Origin: a virus
Length of the DNA stretch: 35,458 bases
Virus record (IMG/VR): IMGVR_UViG_3300046323_000337
Coordinates: 1-35,458 of that record
Direction: 5' to 3' (one strand)
Shown piece by piece: positions 34,132-35,458 of the stretch; position 1 is the stretch's first letter; each line of letters starts with the position of its first letter. Position numbers and translations under genes: made by a program. The notes below the pieces were generated by a model. It searched no databases and was not told the origin of the DNA. It saw only the letters and a program-made list of their open reading frames with translations.

Positions 34132-35458
34132 ATGAATCCATTATTTCTTACTGACGGTTACAAAACAGGCCATCACGCACAATATCCTAAAGGAACAACT
34201 TTAGTCTATTCAAACTTTACTCCACGTAGTAATAAATATGCACCTAAAGGTTGTGACCAATTAGTATCATTTGGACAACAAATGGTAATTAAACAAATTC
34301 ACGAAGCTTTTGACAAAGATTTCTTTTCAAAGCCAAAAGATGAAGTTTGTGGTGAAATGAAACGTGAATTGTCAATGTACTTAAACACTGATTATGACGT
34401 TAGTCACTTTGAAGCTTTACATGATTTAGGTTATTTGCCAATTATAGTTAAAACTCTCGAAGAAGGAACCCTAGTTCCAATGAGAACTCCTGTTTTGACA
34501 ATTTACAATACGCATCCAGGTTTCTATTGGATTACAAACTACTTAGAGACAGTTATTTCTAACTTATTATGGAAACCAATGACTTCAGCAACTATTGCAC
34601 ATGCTTACCGTAAATTATTTACATCATGGCAAGAAAAAACTGATGCTGAAAAAGGTTGGTTCGTAGATTGGCAAGCACATGATTTCTCAATGAGAGGTCT
34701 TGATTCTATCGATGCAACTATTAGTTCAGGCCTTGGTCACTTAACAAGTTTCTCTGGTTCTGACAGTTTACCAGCAATCTTTGGTGCCCGTAAATTCTAC
34801 AATGAAACTGAATTTGTAGCAGGTTCTGTGAATGCAACTGAACACTCAGTGATGTGTGCTGGATCTAAAGAAGATGAGGTTGGAACATTTAGAAACTTGA
34901 TGGAAACATATCCAACAGGAATTCTTTCAATCGTATCTGATACTTGGGACTTATGGAAAGTTTGTACTGAACATATTGTTACTCTTAAAGAAGAGATTTT
35001 AGCAAGAGATGGTAAAGTAGTTATCCGACCTGATTCTGGTGATCCAGTTGATATTTTATGTGGTGTTATTTTACCTAATAAAAAAGAGTTAGTGGGTGTT
35101 GAAAAAAGACCAAATGAGAAAGGTGTTATTGAATTGCTTTGGGATGTATTTGGTGGAACTATCAATGAACAAGGTTACAAAGTTTTAGACTCGCATATTG
35201 GAGCAATCTACGGAGATTCAATTACATTAGATCGCGCTGAACAAATCTTTAAAAGATTAGAAGCAAAGGGATTTGCAAGTACAAACATTGTATTAGGAGT
35301 TGGAAGTTTCACATACCAATTCAACACAAGAGATACATTTGGTTTCGCGATGAAAGCAACCATGTTGAAGTTGATGGAGTTGGTAGAGAAATCTTTAAAG
35401 ATCCAATCACTGATGATGGTGTTAAAAAATCTGCAAAAGGTTTATTAAGAGTTGCAGG
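34132..35458 (+). CDS. Nicotinamide phosphoribosyltransferase-like protein (NAMPT/Namat), frameshifted, 3' end outside window
   Basis: Over 440 residues of the NAMPT family are present. LTDGYKTGHHAQYP opens it. HDFSMRG with Asp184, ATEHS with His238, IRPDSGDP with Arg299 and Asp301, and GDSI match human Asp219, His247, Arg311, Asp313 and the GDG site. NAMPT joins nicotinamide to PRPP giving NMN; the phage Namat variant joins it to ADPR-PP giving NAD+. Its partner PRPP-synthetase-like gene is at 29130. After codon 35356-35358 the frame breaks: the open frame runs on to an unrelated end at 35448, while one frame over, from 35361, the family sequence resumes (HVEVDGVGREIFKDP, KKSAKGLLRVA) up to the window edge. 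One missing base near 35360 explains it. Either a sequencing error or a real inactivating change. Confidence 0.9.

Noticed and set aside
1-35458. Prophage or integrative element
   Set aside because: No integrase, repressor or attachment repeats seen; gene content suits a virulent phage, though the window covers only part of the genome.

Overview
The window reads as part of the genome of a large, virulent-type tailed bacteriophage of a marine or aquatic Bacteroidota (Flavobacteriia-like) host. The phage evidence is a set of 15 standard tRNA genes plus one interrupted tRNA-like gene, a GIY-YIG homing endonuclease inside the tRNA array, an S74-chaperoned collagen-like tail fibre with small virion-type proteins, a GH24 lysozyme, phage-style nucleotide metabolism genes and many tightly packed small hypotheticals. 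The host inference rests on very low GC, A-rich leaders of the AAAACAAA type in place of strong Shine-Dalgarno sequences, lipoprotein signals with short MKK leaders, and Bacteroidota-like families (internalin-like LRR lipoprotein, TIGR03643/DUF2805, flavobacterial-type proteorhodopsin). I see no integrase or attachment site.

Layout. 1-4127: RNA ligase (Rnl5/DRB0094 type), a c-type cytochrome lipoprotein, a PD-(D/E)xK-like nuclease and small genes. 4205-4496: tRNA-Leu, -Thr, -Arg and a terminator. 4555-7627: small genes, then TIGR03643 protein, flavodoxin-fold NAD(P)H oxidoreductase, proteorhodopsin and a strong terminator. 7676-10487: thymidylate synthase, cupin, PQ-loop-like membrane protein, guanylate kinase-like protein and a 35-codon gene between its own promoter and terminator. 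10500-14494: the main tRNA array, interrupted by a homing endonuclease, a minus-strand virion-like gene, an RNA-repair-type HAD protein, a membrane zinc-protease-like protein and an unexplained structured RNA segment. 14512-15893: M42 aminopeptidase and a convergent membrane protein. 16093-22562: tail fibre, virion-type genes and an LRR lipoprotein. 22580-25225: zinc-ribbon proteins, interrupted tRNA-like gene, lysozyme, L,D-transpeptidase-like enzyme. 25329-29060: small hypotheticals. 29130-35458: PRPP-synthetase-like protein, Pth2-like protein, macro domain protein, Thg1-like protein, YqeY and a NAMPT-like gene (frameshifted and cut by the window edge).

Three functional themes stand out. 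(1) Host bioenergetics: a complete proton-pump-type proteorhodopsin (Asp84/Thr88/Glu95, Lys220), a neighbouring NAD(P)H oxidoreductase, and a haem-c lipoprotein. (2) NAD and ADP-ribose metabolism: a PRPP-synthetase-like enzyme plus a NAMPT-like enzyme, the pair that makes up the NARP1 NAD+ reconstitution pathway phages use against NAD-depleting immunity, with a macro domain protein between them. (3) RNA and tRNA maintenance: RNA ligase, HAD of the Swiss-army-knife RNA repair type, Thg1-like 3'-5' polymerase, a possible peptidyl-tRNA hydrolase, YqeY and a large tRNA set including an initiator.

Two promoter-like families recur. One is a long intergenic block ending in GTATATTTAC-ATAT-AATTAAAACA, often fused to a hairpin or terminator. 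The other is a short TATA type (GATATATAG..TATAAA) in front of virion, lysis and endonuclease genes, probably late. In two genes (endonuclease, lysozyme) the start codon lies inside a perfect inverted repeat that also encloses such a TATA element, as in the T4 e and I-TevI genes.
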